Notes: generated by a model not told the origin, from the sequence alone. A stretch of DNA of 42,040 nt from Thermoflexales bacterium (GCA_014360895.1 JACIWQ010000016.1:1-42040), one strand, 5' to 3'; shown: positions 1 to 8,258, counted from the stretch's first letter. Numbers and translations: made by a program.

Positions 1-1214
1 TATGCCATCTGCTGCGCCACCAGTTCCACCACGTCCATCACCCGGACCCGGAGTTTCTCCTGCCGCGCCGCCCCGGCCAGCGTCCGCTTGCACTGCTGGC
101 AGGCGGAGAGGAGAATCTTCGCCCCGGTGGCCTGCACTTCGCCGATGCGCCGCCGGGAGACCGCCGCGACCAGGTCCTTATCCGCCATCTCCACGTCCCC
201 GCCGCCGCCGCAGCAGAGGGAGTACTGGTGGTGATGCTCCATCTCCACCAGCCGGACCCCGGGGATGGCCCGGATGACCTCCCGGGGCGCGTCGTACACC
301 CCGCTGGTCCGCCCCAGGTCGCAGGGGTCGTGGTAGGTCACCGTCTCCTCCAGCGGGTTCAAGGGGATGCGCCCCTGGGTCAGGAGTTCCGCCAGCAGTT
401 CCGTCAGGTGCAGGACCTCAAAGCCCAGCGGCTCGCCCAGGACGCGCGGGTAGTCGTGCTTCCAGGTGTGGTAGCAGGACGGGCAGGCCGCGACCAGCCG
501 CCGCGCCCCCGTCCGGCGGACCGCCTCCAGGTTGTGGCGCATCGTCTCCACGGCCACGTCGCCCATTCCGGCGATGACCAGCGGGAAGCCGCAACACCAC
601 TCCTCCCCGCCCAGCGTCATGTAGTCCACCCCGGCCTTCTCCAACACCCCCACCGCGTTCTGCGGGATGGAGTAGGACTGGGGATAGAAGGACGCAACGC
701 ACCCCACGAAAAAGACCACCTCCGCGCGCGTCTTCTTTCCGACCCCCTCCGGGATTTCGGGCAGGTTCTGGCTCCAGATAAGCCGGTTGGCGTTATCGTC
801 GCCGGAGATGTTGTGGGCCGTCAGGAAGGTCTCCCGGAGACGGTCAAAGATGGCCGGATAGGCGCCCTGCCGGACCAGGTCCCGGCGCATGGCGATCCAG
901 AGTTCGCGGGTCTGGATGTGGGCCGGGCAGACGACCGCGCAGCGGCCGCAGAGGGTGCAGTCGTACGTGCCGGCGGAGTGGGTCTGGAGCGCCTCCGGTT
1001 TGGGCGCGCGGGGGCCGAAGAGGAGGGCCCGCAGGCCAAACTGCCCCCGGACGAACCGCCGCACGGCCTCAATCTTCCGGAGCGGCGTGATGGCGTCCAG
1101 GTCCGGCTTCTCCGTGAACGTCGGACACCACTGGGTGCACTCCCCGCAGCGGGTGCAACCGTCCAGTTCCAGCAACTGTCGCGGTGTGTAGCAGGTGAGG
1201 TCTACCGGGCTCAT
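1..1214 (-). CDS. HdrD/DsrK-like iron-sulfur protein (partial, 3' end outside window)
   Basis: Reading from ATG 1214 the frame stays open for 404 codons to the window edge, so the extreme C-terminus is missing. The N-terminal half has two ferredoxin-type [4Fe-4S] motifs (CTRCGECTQWCP and CTLCGRCAVVCP). The C-terminal half has two complete CCG cysteine-rich modules (CVASFYPQ...EEWCCGFP...CPSC and DPCDLGR...LCCGGGGD...CQQC), which in HdrB/HdrD bind noncubane [4Fe-4S] clusters. Its start overlaps the stop of the cytochrome gene 1211-2644 in an ATGA, so the two are translationally coupled. With that NarI-like partner it resembles the catalytic K/D subunit of DsrMK or Hme complexes, which pass quinol electrons to a disulfide. 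The substrate is unknown. It is a clear paralogue of the protein at 10373-11557. Confidence 0.9.
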   Translation of the reverse strand, partial: MSPVDLTCYTPRQLLELDGCTRCGECTQWCPTFTEKPDLDAITPLRKIEAVRRFVRGQFGLRALLFGPRAPKPEALQTHSAGTYDCTLCGRCAVVCPAHIQTRELWIAMRRDLVRQGAYPAIFDRLRETFLTAHNISGDDNANRLIWSQNLPEIPEGVGKKTRAEVVFFVGCVASFYPQSYSIPQNAVGVLEKAGVDYMTLGGEEWCCGFPLVIAGMGDVAVETMRHNLEAVRRTGARRLVAACPSCYHTWKHDYPRVLGEPLGFEVLHLTELLAELLTQGRIPLNPLEETVTYHDPCDLGRTSGVYDAPREVIRAIPGVRLVEMEHHHQYSLCCGGGGDVEMADKDLVAAVSRRRIGEVQATGAKILLSACQQCKRTLAGAARQEKLRVRVMDVVELVAQQMA

Positions 1215-2644
1215 TCGTGCCCTCCCCGAACCGAGTTGATGACGGCGACGATGGGCGTGATGAAGATGTGGAGCAGTTTACTGAACGGCAGGTAGGCGAT
1301 GACGGCGATAACCAGCAGGGCGTGGAGGTACCAGAGGGCCGAGTACACCACCGTCCAATCCAGCGGGAGCGGCCGCAGGATGGCCGCGACGGCGTACCCG
1401 AGGAACGCCCAGGCGGCGCGGTCGGCCGGAAGGCCGACGCTCAGCATCCGCACGCCCTCCAGCAGGATGCCCAGGAAGAAGGCGGCGCCCAGGAGCGAGA
1501 TGGCCGCCCTGTCCTCCACCCCGGTGCGCAGACGGGGGTCGCGGCGGATGAAGCGCCGGTAGAGCGCGATGAGCACGCCCAGGATGACCAGCGCGGCGCA
1601 GAGGTCGTTGAAGAGCGCGACGCCGGGAGTATCCCGGTCGGCCAGGACATAGGTCCAGCGGGCGGCGGGCCAGAAGGCCTCCCCGGCCCAGGTGACCAGG
1701 CCCAGCAGGAAGCGGGCCAGGAAGGGCCAGTAGATGAGGGTGTGCATGACCCAGCGGCTCACGCTCTCCTGGAGCACCCGGCGCAGGAAGATGGCGTCGG
1801 CCGCTTTGACACCGACGGCGCGGAAGAACCGGCGGGAGAAAATCAGCCGGACCAGGTCGCTGGCGATGTAAGAGAGTTTCTGCATCGCGGTCGCGCCCGG
1901 ATGGCCCGGCAGTTCGCCCCGCAGGTAGATGGAGAAGTTGACGGTCATCCCGACCAGGAAGACCAGGAGCCCGACCGCCGACCAGGGGTCTTTGACGATG
2001 GGGGCGGCCTCGTGGCAGGGCATGCAGAGGACGCTCCGGGCCGGAAGCGTGACCGCCGGGGCGCCCACCGGGTTGCCAGCGTAATGGCAGTTCTCACAGC
2101 CCGGCCGCGCCGCCAGCGCGTGGGATGTCCGGTCCACGGGGTTCCCGGTCGCGTCGGTCTCCGCCAGGACGATGCGGCCCGTCGCCGGGTCGCGGACGAC
2201 CGGCAGGTCGGGGCGGTGGCAGGCCGCGCAGTCGGTATCCAGGTGCGGCGCGCCCATGTGGACGTGGGTCAGAATGGCCGCGTGGCAGTTCTCGCAGGCA
2301 ACGGGCCCGGTGGCCTGGTGGGGGTTGCGGGCCACGTCCGCGTGGCACGCGGTGCATCCGACGCGGCTGTGGATGCTCTGCGCGTAGCGGGCCGGGTCCA
2401 CGTAGACCGGCGTGCGGCCCTCGGCGGCCCACGTCTCTACCTGAGGGTCGCCGTGGCACGTCATACAGAACGCGATCTCCGCCTCGGCGCCGGAGAGGGT
2501 GTTCGGGTTCGGCTGACGGTGGCAGGCCCAGCAGTTGGGCTCCCCGCCACCGTCCCCGGGGCCCTGGGCAAGGACGGCCGAACCGGTGACGGCCCCGATC
2601 AGTACCACCAGCAGCAGGATGAGCAGGACGCGGATGGTCTTCAT
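1211..2644 (-). CDS. Heptaheme cytochrome c fused to NarI-like membrane domain
   Basis: 477 residues. An uncleaved anchor or signal peptide (about residues 4-26) precedes a periplasmic domain with seven CXXCH heme-binding motifs at about residues 38, 60, 97, 117, 139, 183 and 207. From about residue 222 to the end are several hydrophobic segments resembling the nitrate reductase gamma/DsrM/HdrE b-type cytochrome family. The fusion suggests electron transfer between a membrane quinone pool and periplasmic c-hemes, coupled to the HdrD-like protein that follows with an ATGA overlap. The ATG start also overlaps the stop of the preceding hexaheme gene (ATGA), so the three genes form a tight operon. 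Fold assignment of the membrane part is from hydrophobicity and context; the electron direction is not known. Confidence 0.85.
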   Translation of the reverse strand: MKTIRVLLILLLVVLIGAVTGSAVLAQGPGDGGGEPNCWACHRQPNPNTLSGAEAEIAFCMTCHGDPQVETWAAEGRTPVYVDPARYAQSIHSRVGCTACHADVARNPHQATGPVACENCHAAILTHVHMGAPHLDTDCAACHRPDLPVVRDPATGRIVLAETDATGNPVDRTSHALAARPGCENCHYAGNPVGAPAVTLPARSVLCMPCHEAAPIVKDPWSAVGLLVFLVGMTVNFSIYLRGELPGHPGATAMQKLSYIASDLVRLIFSRRFFRAVGVKAADAIFLRRVLQESVSRWVMHTLIYWPFLARFLLGLVTWAGEAFWPAARWTYVLADRDTPGVALFNDLCAALVILGVLIALYRRFIRRDPRLRTGVEDRAAISLLGAAFFLGILLEGVRMLSVGLPADRAAWAFLGYAVAAILRPLPLDWTVVYSALWYLHALLVIAVIAYLPFSKLLHIFITPIVAVINSVRGGHE

Positions 2645-4215
2645 CGTACCCTCATCTCCTCTGCACGCCTGGGGTCAGATTGAATCCGTTCCCACTCCAG
2701 CGGCCGCTCGTGGCGCAGTTCTTCTTCACTGACCTTGCCGGTGAAGATGACTTTGTTGAGCGGGAACTTGTCAAACCGGATGTGGGTGTTGAAGAGGTGG
2801 ACAATGTAGATGAAGCCGACGGCCAACAGAGCTTCATCGCTGTGCATAATATGGGCGATGTTGATGACGATGCCGGGCAGGAAGCGGGAGAAGAAGTCCT
2901 CAAACCAGAGGACGAGCCCGGAGAGGCCGATGACCGGGACGCCCCAGAAGACGGCCCAGTAGTCAAACTTCTCAAAATAGGCGAAGCGGTCAAAGACGGG
3001 GCGGCTCCCCTTGCCGACGAAGTACTTGAGGTTCTGCCAGAAGTCCTTGAAGTCCTTGACCGTCGGCACGGGCGTATCGGGCCCCCAGGGCTTGCGCTTC
3101 TGGACGAAGACGTAGTGGACGATGTAGGCCAGGTGCATCAGGCACCAGATGGCGATGACCACCGCGCTGATGCGGTGGATGATGCCCATGACCTCCACGC
3201 CGCCCTGGAGACGGGTGAGCCACCGGGCCCAGGCGGTCGTCGGGTACTTCAGGGGCATTCCGCTGATGGTGGAGCCGAAGAAACTGGTCAACACCAGTAG
3301 GTGGACCAGCCGGTGGTAGATGTTGAATCGCCAGTACTGGGGCCCGGCCTCTTCTGCCTTCGCCGCGTGGCCCGCCGGTCGGCGAAGCTGTTCGTGGAGA
3401 CTGCGCAGGAACCAGAGGCCGGTGTGGGCGTAGAAGACGGCCAGGACGCTGGCCGTCAGGACGATGAAGAAGAGTTGCACCCAGAAGAGCAGGGCGAAGT
3501 CCTGACGGCGGGGGTCGTCCGGTGCGGCCTGGAGCGTCTCCCGCGCGTGGACGTAGTAGCCCGTCAGCCCGAGGGGGGCCTGGGGGTGACAGCGGCGGCA
3601 GGCCTGGTATTCCTCTTCGGGGGTCGCCAGGGCCAGGACGTTGTGGGCGCCGTGGCAGTCGGCGCAGGTGGCGGCGTTCTCCCGGCCCAGGGTGACGGCC
3701 TTGCCGTGATAGTCGTCCCGGTAGGTCTCCAGCGCCTCGGGGTGGCACTGGCCGCAGGTCTGGCTCACGAACTGCATCACCTGGGCGCGGGTCCCGAGCG
3801 AGGCGTAGTGGGCGTCGTGGCAGTGGCCGCAGGTGGGGGCCGGGAATGGGCCCGCCTCGGACCGGGCCCGAGCGTCGGCGTGGACGCCCTGCTCGTAGGC
3901 GGCGTATTCGTTGGGGTGGCACTCGGCGCAGCGCGCGTAGTCGTAGAGGGCGCGGGCGTCCTGGGTCAGTCGGGTCGGATCCGGGTGCGGGGCCGCCTCA
4001 CTGCCGGGAGTGATGTCCGGGTGGCAGGCCGCGCAGTCCAGGTCGCCGTGGGCCGAGGCGCGGTACCGCTCCAGGTCTATGGCCCAACCGGAAACGGGCC
4101 CGGCCTGCGGGGCCAGGCGCGGGCTGGGCGTACAGCCCGCCAGCAGGATGAGAGAGGCGACACCCGCCAGGTAAAGCAGGAGGAGAGGTCCGAAACGTCG
4201 GGGTTGATGGGTCAC
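2641..4215 (-). CDS. Hexaheme c-type cytochrome lipoprotein with b-type membrane domain
   Basis: The GTG at 4215 is chosen because AAGGAGG lies 7 nt upstream and it opens a lipoprotein signal (LILLAGC, lipidated Cys about residue 28); longer in-frame starts run into simple repeats. The product has 524 residues. Six CXXCH motifs occur at about residues 61, 96, 129, 154, 184 and 206. The C-terminal half carries hydrophobic segments with well-spaced histidines (HRISAVVIAIWCLMHLAYIVH, HIMHSDEALLAVGFIYIVHLF), typical of cytochrome b561/FdnI-type di-heme subunits that exchange electrons with quinones. It overlaps the heptaheme gene by ATGA. It probably forms the periplasm-facing arm of the same membrane complex; donor and acceptor are not evident. 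Confidence 0.82.
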   Translation of the reverse strand: MTHQPRRFGPLLLLYLAGVASLILLAGCTPSPRLAPQAGPVSGWAIDLERYRASAHGDLDCAACHPDITPGSEAAPHPDPTRLTQDARALYDYARCAECHPNEYAAYEQGVHADARARSEAGPFPAPTCGHCHDAHYASLGTRAQVMQFVSQTCGQCHPEALETYRDDYHGKAVTLGRENAATCADCHGAHNVLALATPEEEYQACRRCHPQAPLGLTGYYVHARETLQAAPDDPRRQDFALLFWVQLFFIVLTASVLAVFYAHTGLWFLRSLHEQLRRPAGHAAKAEEAGPQYWRFNIYHRLVHLLVLTSFFGSTISGMPLKYPTTAWARWLTRLQGGVEVMGIIHRISAVVIAIWCLMHLAYIVHYVFVQKRKPWGPDTPVPTVKDFKDFWQNLKYFVGKGSRPVFDRFAYFEKFDYWAVFWGVPVIGLSGLVLWFEDFFSRFLPGIVINIAHIMHSDEALLAVGFIYIVHLFNTHIRFDKFPLNKVIFTGKVSEEELRHERPLEWERIQSDPRRAEEMRVR

Positions 4216-4238
4216 AGGGAGGCCTCCTTGCGGGTTGC

Positions 4239-4290
4239 GTGAAAAGTGAGACGTGAAAAGTGAAACGTGAAACGTGAGGTGTGAGAAGGC
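4239..4290. repeat. Simple repeat of GTGAAACGTGA-type words
   Basis: A short degenerate tandem array of GTGAAA(A/C)GTGA units lies directly upstream of the hexaheme cytochrome GTG start. On the minus strand it would only add a low-complexity SHF/TFH-type peptide if translated, which argues against the longer start. Confidence 0.6.
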
Positions 4291-4360
4291 ATGGCGTTCT
4301 GGCGCGATGAGAGTGAACCGCAAGGAATGGGAAGGACGCAAAGATTCCGGAACTGCTACC

Positions 4361-4467
4361 TGTCATTGCGAAGGCGCACAGCGCCTGAAGCAATCTCCTG
4401 AGAAAGCCCATACGGAGCGTACTCTCCGCCTGGGGATGAAGACTGCTTCGCTTCGCTCGCAGTGACA
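4361..4467. repeat. MITE-like element, copy 1
   Basis: The element begins TGTCATTGCGA and ends TCGCAGTGACA, an imperfect terminal inverted repeat, with GAAGCAATCTC inside. The same end and core words occur at 29658-29789 and 37208-37382. No transposase is encoded, so it is a non-autonomous, MITE-like element. No gene is visible in the surrounding 4216-4798 gap. Confidence 0.7.
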
Positions 4468-4510
4468 CGGTAGGCAATTACAAGATTCCTCCCGTTTCTT
4501 CGCGCCCGTT

Positions 4511-4775
4511 GCGGTTTATGCTTTCACCGCAGAGGCGCAGAGGGCGCAGAGGTTTACGACTTTCTTTGCACTCTTTGCGTCCTTTGCGGCTTATGCTTTC
4601 ACCGCAGAGACGCAGAGAGCGCAGAGGTTCTACGATTTTCTTTGCGCTCTTTGCGCCCTTTGCGGTTTATGCTTTCACCGCAGAGGCGCAGAGGGCGCAG
4701 AGGTTTACGACTTTCTTTGCGCTCTTTGCGCCCTTTGCGGTTCAGGCTTTCACCGCTTTGCGCCCTTTGCGGTTT
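4511..4775. repeat. Three and a half ~75-bp tandem units, each a hairpin
   Basis: The phrase CTTTCACCGC recurs at 4521, 4596, 4672 and 4747, giving a period of 75-76 bp. Each unit has one arm of ACCGCAGAGGCGCAGAG type and a complementary arm of CTTTGCGCCCTTTGCGGT type, so each can fold into a long imperfect hairpin. The last unit is truncated to the second arm. There are no unique spacers, so this is not a CRISPR array. It separates the GcvH-like gene from the cytochrome genes and could terminate or stabilise transcripts. Confidence 0.85.
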
Positions 4776-4798
4776 CCCAAAAACGCGCTGGAAGGGTT

Positions 4799-5233
4799 CT
4801 ATCCGCCCAGCAGGGCCTTGTATTTGGCCGCTTCCTCTTCAATGAAGGCACGGAATTCGGGAGAATCCGCCCGGAAGAGGTTGCCCAGTTCTGCCGGGTT
4901 GGACATCTCAATCTTGACCAACCAGCCCTGGTCAAAGGGGGACTGGTTGATCAGGCTGGGCTCAAACTCCAGTTCCTCGTTGACGGCGACAATCTTGCCG
5001 CTGACGAGCGCGGGGATGCGTCCCACCCACTTGCCGGACTCCATGGACATGAAGGTCTGGCCCTGGGTCACGGCCTTCCCCACCGGGGGGATTTCCACGT
5101 AGACAATCTCCTTGGCGATGCGCTGACCGAAGTCGGTCATACCCTGGACGACGATGTTGCCCTCCACGCGGGCCCAGTTGTGCTGTTTGTCGTAGTAGAG
5201 GTCGTCGGGGAATTCAATACCGGCAATCTGCAT
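4799..5233 (-). CDS. GcvH-like lipoyl carrier protein in Hdr/hydrogenase operon
   Basis: 144 residues, start ATG 5233 with AGGAGGT five nt upstream. The fold matches glycine cleavage H protein: HNWARVEGNIVVQGMTDFG, then a lipoyl hairpin MESGKWVGRIPALVSGKIVAVN in which K68 aligns with the lipoylated lysine of the family motif (ES-x-K). No gcvP or gcvT is nearby. It is instead the last gene of the hdrCB-hdrA-mvhDGA cluster, 74 nt after mvhA. By analogy with LbpA carriers of sulfur-oxidising sHdr systems, it may carry a lipoyl dithiol/disulfide that exchanges electrons with the HdrB-type site; that role is inference. A housekeeping GcvH displaced from its operon is the alternative. Confidence 0.85.
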   Translation of the reverse strand: MQIAGIEFPDDLYYDKQHNWARVEGNIVVQGMTDFGQRIAKEIVYVEIPPVGKAVTQGQTFMSMESGKWVGRIPALVSGKIVAVNEELEFEPSLINQSPFDQGWLVKIEMSNPAELGNLFRADSPEFRAFIEEEAAKYKALLGG

Positions 5234-5268
5234 GGCGTACCTCCTGAAGAAAATGACAAATGACAGTT

Positions 5269-5301
5269 AGGTGACAGTCACCTTGGAGGTGACTGTCACC
5301 T
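5269..5301. repeat. 33-bp palindrome, GGTGACAGTCACC family, copy 1
   Basis: Two arms, AGGTGACAGTCACCT and AGGTGACTGTCACCT, are separated by three bases and are reverse complements. It lies between mvhA and the GcvH-like gene. Near-identical copies are at 7813-7845 and 10328-10360. Confidence 0.9.
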
Positions 5302-5307
5302 ATTATC

Positions 5308-6771
5308 CTACCGCCGGGAGATGACGTCCTTCAGATTCCCCTCCGCGTCGTAGATGCGCACCTCCAGCGGCATCTGGCCCGGCAGCGCGTGGGTGGCGCA
5401 ACCGAAGCAGGGGTCGTAGGCACGGAAGGCCATCTCAATCCGGTTGAGCAGCCCCTCGGTGACCACCTGCCCCTTGCGGATGAGCCCCTTCGCCGCCTGC
5501 CGGATGGACATGGCGATGGACGCGTAGTTGTTGGTCGTGCCAACAATGAGGTTGCACTTGACCACCAGCCCTCGCTCGTCGGTGATGTAGTGGTGGGTCA
5601 GGGTGCCGCGCGGGGCCTCCACGATGCCCACGCCCTCGGTCGGCGTCGCCGTGGGGATGTTGCGGACATGCGGGCTGGTGATCTCCGGGTCGGTGGCCAG
5701 TTCCAGCAGCCGCTCCGCCGCGTAGAGCATCTCTATCAGCCGCGCCCAGTGGGTCGCCAGCGTGTGGTGGACCGGCTTCCCGCCCAGGGTCGCGTAGAAC
5801 TCCTCATAGGCCTCCTGGGCTCGGGGGGTCGCCATTCCGTCGGCGGCGTTGAGGCGGGAGAGGGGCGTGGCCTGGTAGACGCCGCTGTCCTTCCCCGCCA
5901 CCAGCCCTTTCCAACCAATCTTTTTAAGGAAGGGGAACTTGAGGTAGGTCCAGGGCTCCACGCGTTCGGCGATGACCTGGGTGTACTCGTGCGGCGCGTA
6001 CTTGACGAACTCCCTGCCCTCGGGGTCCACCACCCGGACCATGCCGTCGTAGAAGTTCACCCGATTCTGCTCGTCCACCAGGCCCATGTAGTACGTGGGC
6101 AGGGTGAACACATCGGAGAGAATCATATCCCGATACGCCGAATTGTCAAGCACGACCTGGCGGAAGAGTTGCAGGGAGAAGAGGGCGAAGTCCACCTCCT
6201 CCCGCGCGATGGCCTCAATCTGGGCCCGCTCCTCTTCGGTGATGGCCTTCCCGACGCCGCCGGGGACGCCGAAGAGGGGGTGGACCTTGCGTCCGCCCAG
6301 CATGCCGATGATGTCCATAGCCATGCCCCGGGCGCGGATCACCCGACCGCCGACCTCCAGGCCGACTTTGTGGATGAGCCCCAGGATGTTCCGCTCCGCG
6401 GGCGGTGCGTCCGGCCCCAGGACGAAGTCGGGGCCGGCCAGGATGTAGAAGTGGGTCATGTGGTCGGCGACGTAGAAGGCGGAGTAGAAGAGTTCCCGCA
6501 GTTTCTTCGCCGCCGAGGGGACTTCTACGTGGTACACCGCGTCGCAGGCCTTGACCGAGGCCATGTGGTGGGCCTCCGGGCAGACGCCGCAGATGCGCGG
6601 GGTGATGTCCGGCAGTTCCTCCACAGGTCGCCCCTCTACGAACTTCTCAAACCCCCGCAGTTCGGGGATGACCAGGTAGGCATTGGCGACGTTCCCCTCG
6701 TCGTCCAGAAAAATGTCTATCCTCCCGTGTCCTTCCAGACGGGTGATGGGGTCAATGGTGATTTTCTGCAT
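5308..6771 (-). CDS. mvhA: [NiFe]-hydrogenase large subunit, MvhA-like (group 3c)
   Basis: 487 residues from ATG 6771, which has AAAGGAGA six nt upstream; longer in-frame starts lack this. It binds the Ni-Fe active site that splits H2. Both ligand motifs are intact: N-terminal RICGVC (C61, C64) and C-terminal DPCFGC (C455, C458). A 26-residue tail follows the DPCxxCxxH motif, so a maturation endopeptidase is expected to cleave it; none is in this window. It follows mvhG by 57 nt and belongs with MvhD and HdrA in a soluble complex, in which H2 electrons are passed through MvhD to the HdrA flavin. The sequence has Cys and not Sec at the nickel ligands. Confidence 0.95.
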   Translation of the reverse strand: MQKITIDPITRLEGHGRIDIFLDDEGNVANAYLVIPELRGFEKFVEGRPVEELPDITPRICGVCPEAHHMASVKACDAVYHVEVPSAAKKLRELFYSAFYVADHMTHFYILAGPDFVLGPDAPPAERNILGLIHKVGLEVGGRVIRARGMAMDIIGMLGGRKVHPLFGVPGGVGKAITEEERAQIEAIAREEVDFALFSLQLFRQVVLDNSAYRDMILSDVFTLPTYYMGLVDEQNRVNFYDGMVRVVDPEGREFVKYAPHEYTQVIAERVEPWTYLKFPFLKKIGWKGLVAGKDSGVYQATPLSRLNAADGMATPRAQEAYEEFYATLGGKPVHHTLATHWARLIEMLYAAERLLELATDPEITSPHVRNIPTATPTEGVGIVEAPRGTLTHHYITDERGLVVKCNLIVGTTNNYASIAMSIRQAAKGLIRKGQVVTEGLLNRIEMAFRAYDPCFGCATHALPGQMPLEVRIYDAEGNLKDVISRR

Positions 6772-6828
6772 AGGGCTTCTCCTTTCCTCACCCCTCCCCC
6801 CGGGTAGGGGGTGGGGTGAGGCCAAATC

Positions 6829-7794
6829 TCACACCCTGGCCCGGTGCAGGATGGAGGCGGGCAGGCTGAAGCGGTAGAAAGTGCCCGCCGGGTCCAGGAT
6901 TTCGCCCACGATGCGGGCCGCTTCCTCCTCGGTGTCGGCGTCCACGACCGATGCGACGGCCGAAAGGAGCGCCGCGCCCTGGTCTATGACGTTGGGCGGC
7001 GGGCCGTAGCACCCCCGGCAGGGCTGGTTGACGGTGGGGCAGAGGGCCCCGCAGCCGCCCCGCGTCGCCAGTCCCGCGCAGATAATCCCCTGCTCCAGCA
7101 GGCAACGCTCCGGGTCGGGGATGATTTCGTGGTAGCGGTAGAACTTCTTGAGCCGCTTCTCCTCCCGAATGCGCTTGCACTCGTCGCAGACGGTCTTCTC
7201 GTTGGCGCCGACGACGCTCCCCTTCGGGGGAAGTTGGCCGCTGAGGATGGCCTCCACCACGGCCCATATCTGGTGCGGCTGCGGCGGGCAGCCGGGGACA
7301 AAGTAGTCCACGTCCGTCACCTGGCCCAGGGTCTTGACGGTGTTGTAGAAGCGGGGAATCTCTATCTCCCCCTCCGGCACCGGGGTGACGGGCTGGGGGA
7401 TGACCCCCTCCGGGTTTTCCACCGTGGGCACCTCCAGATAGGCCCGCCGGAGGATACTGTTCCGGTCAAAGAAGTTGGCCAGGCCGGGGATACAGCCCTC
7501 ATAGGCACAGGAGCCGAAGGCCACCAGCACTTTGGACTTCCGGCGCAGGAGATGGGCCATATGCTCGTTCTCGCTGGTGCGGATGGCACCGTTGAAGAGG
7601 CAGACGTCCAGGTGGCCGTCCGGCATGGCCTCCACGTCCTTGACCTTGAAGTCCATCGCGACGGGCCAGAAGAGAATCTCCGCCGCCTCGTCCAGCAGGA
7701 GAATCTTCTCCCGCAGTTCCACCACAGCGATCTCGCATCCGCCGCAGGACGCGGCCCAGTAGAGGCCCAGTTTGAGTTTGCCGTTTGGTGCCAT
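6829..7794 (-). CDS. mvhG: [NiFe]-hydrogenase small subunit, MvhG-like
   Basis: 321 residues from ATG 7794, with GGAGG five nt upstream; an in-frame GTG four codons earlier lies inside that ribosome-binding site. The subunit carries the FeS relay from the Ni-Fe site. Cluster-ligand motifs visible in order are SCGGCE (C17, C20), GSCAYEGCIPG, VPGCPPQP, CDECKRIREEK, CLLEQGIICAG...GGCGALCP and PCRGCYGPP. There is no Tat signal, which fits a cytoplasmic group 3 enzyme. It sits between mvhD (14 nt upstream) and mvhA (57 nt downstream). Confidence 0.94.
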   Translation of the reverse strand: MAPNGKLKLGLYWAASCGGCEIAVVELREKILLLDEAAEILFWPVAMDFKVKDVEAMPDGHLDVCLFNGAIRTSENEHMAHLLRRKSKVLVAFGSCAYEGCIPGLANFFDRNSILRRAYLEVPTVENPEGVIPQPVTPVPEGEIEIPRFYNTVKTLGQVTDVDYFVPGCPPQPHQIWAVVEAILSGQLPPKGSVVGANEKTVCDECKRIREEKRLKKFYRYHEIIPDPERCLLEQGIICAGLATRGGCGALCPTVNQPCRGCYGPPPNVIDQGAALLSAVASVVDADTEEEAARIVGEILDPAGTFYRFSLPASILHRARV

Positions 7795-7808
7795 GTTTCC
7801 CTCCACTT

Positions 7809-8258
7809 CTAAAGGTGACAGTCACCTTCAAGGTGACTGTCACCTTTTCCCCAGTTCAGGGGGCCCAGGGCCCGGATCCGTTCGGTGAACTCGTGGGTCA
7901 GTTGGGCCCACTTGACCGCCTCGGCGCCGGAGATCCACCCCCAGTGGAACCGCTCCTTCTCAATCCCAAACTGGGCCAGCAATCGCTCCACCAGCGGCAT
8001 GCGGCGGAAGGTCTTGAAGTTGCCGTTGGAGTAGTGGCAGTCGCCCGGGGGGTGGCAGCCGGAGACAATCACGCCGTCCGCGCCCAGCGCGAAGGCTTTC
8101 AGGATGAAGGCCGGCTCAATCCGTCCGGAGCACATCACCCGGATGATGTCCACGTTCGGCGGCTGCTCCATCCGGCCCACCCCCGCGTTATCGGCGGCGG
8201 TGTACGTACACCAGTTGCAGACAAAAGCGACGATCCGTGGCTCAAACCGCTCGCTCAT
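7809..8258 (-). CDS. mvhD: MvhD-like [2Fe-2S] electron-transfer subunit
   Basis: 149 residues from ATG 8258, preceded by GGGAGGATTCT. MvhD links the hydrogenase to HdrA. Five conserved cysteines of the family are present (C14, C17, C43, C68, C74) in FVCNWCTY, RVMCSGR and VSGCHPPGDCHY. The last 12 codons and the TAG stop fall in or beside the palindromic repeat at 7813-7845, giving the tail GDSHLEGDCHL, which is unlike the family. The repeat has therefore probably replaced or extended the native C-terminus. It is 14 nt upstream of mvhG. Confidence 0.93.
   Translation of the reverse strand: MSERFEPRIVAFVCNWCTYTAADNAGVGRMEQPPNVDIIRVMCSGRIEPAFILKAFALGADGVIVSGCHPPGDCHYSNGNFKTFRRMPLVERLLAQFGIEKERFHWGWISGAEAVKWAQLTHEFTERIRALGPLNWGKGDSHLEGDCHL
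7813..7845. repeat. 33-bp palindrome, GGTGACAGTCACC family, copy 2 (inside mvhD 3' end)
   Basis: It has the same arms as the copies at 5269 and 10328. Here it is read as codons: it supplies the final residues of MvhD just before the TAG at 7809-7811. Confidence 0.9.

Noticed and set aside
1217-2683. A 488-codon plus-strand frame opposite the heptaheme cytochrome gene
   Set aside because: The minus strand has seven CXXCH motifs and coupled neighbours. The plus frame has no motif and biased Arg/Gly/Val composition.
4511-4775. CRISPR array
   Set aside because: The units are contiguous 75-bp repeats without unique spacers and with internal hairpin arms. No cas gene is adjacent.
5308-6771. Selenocysteine in the [NiFe]-hydrogenase large subunit
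   Set aside because: Both ligand motifs (RICGVC, DPCFGC) have Cys codons and no in-frame TGA.
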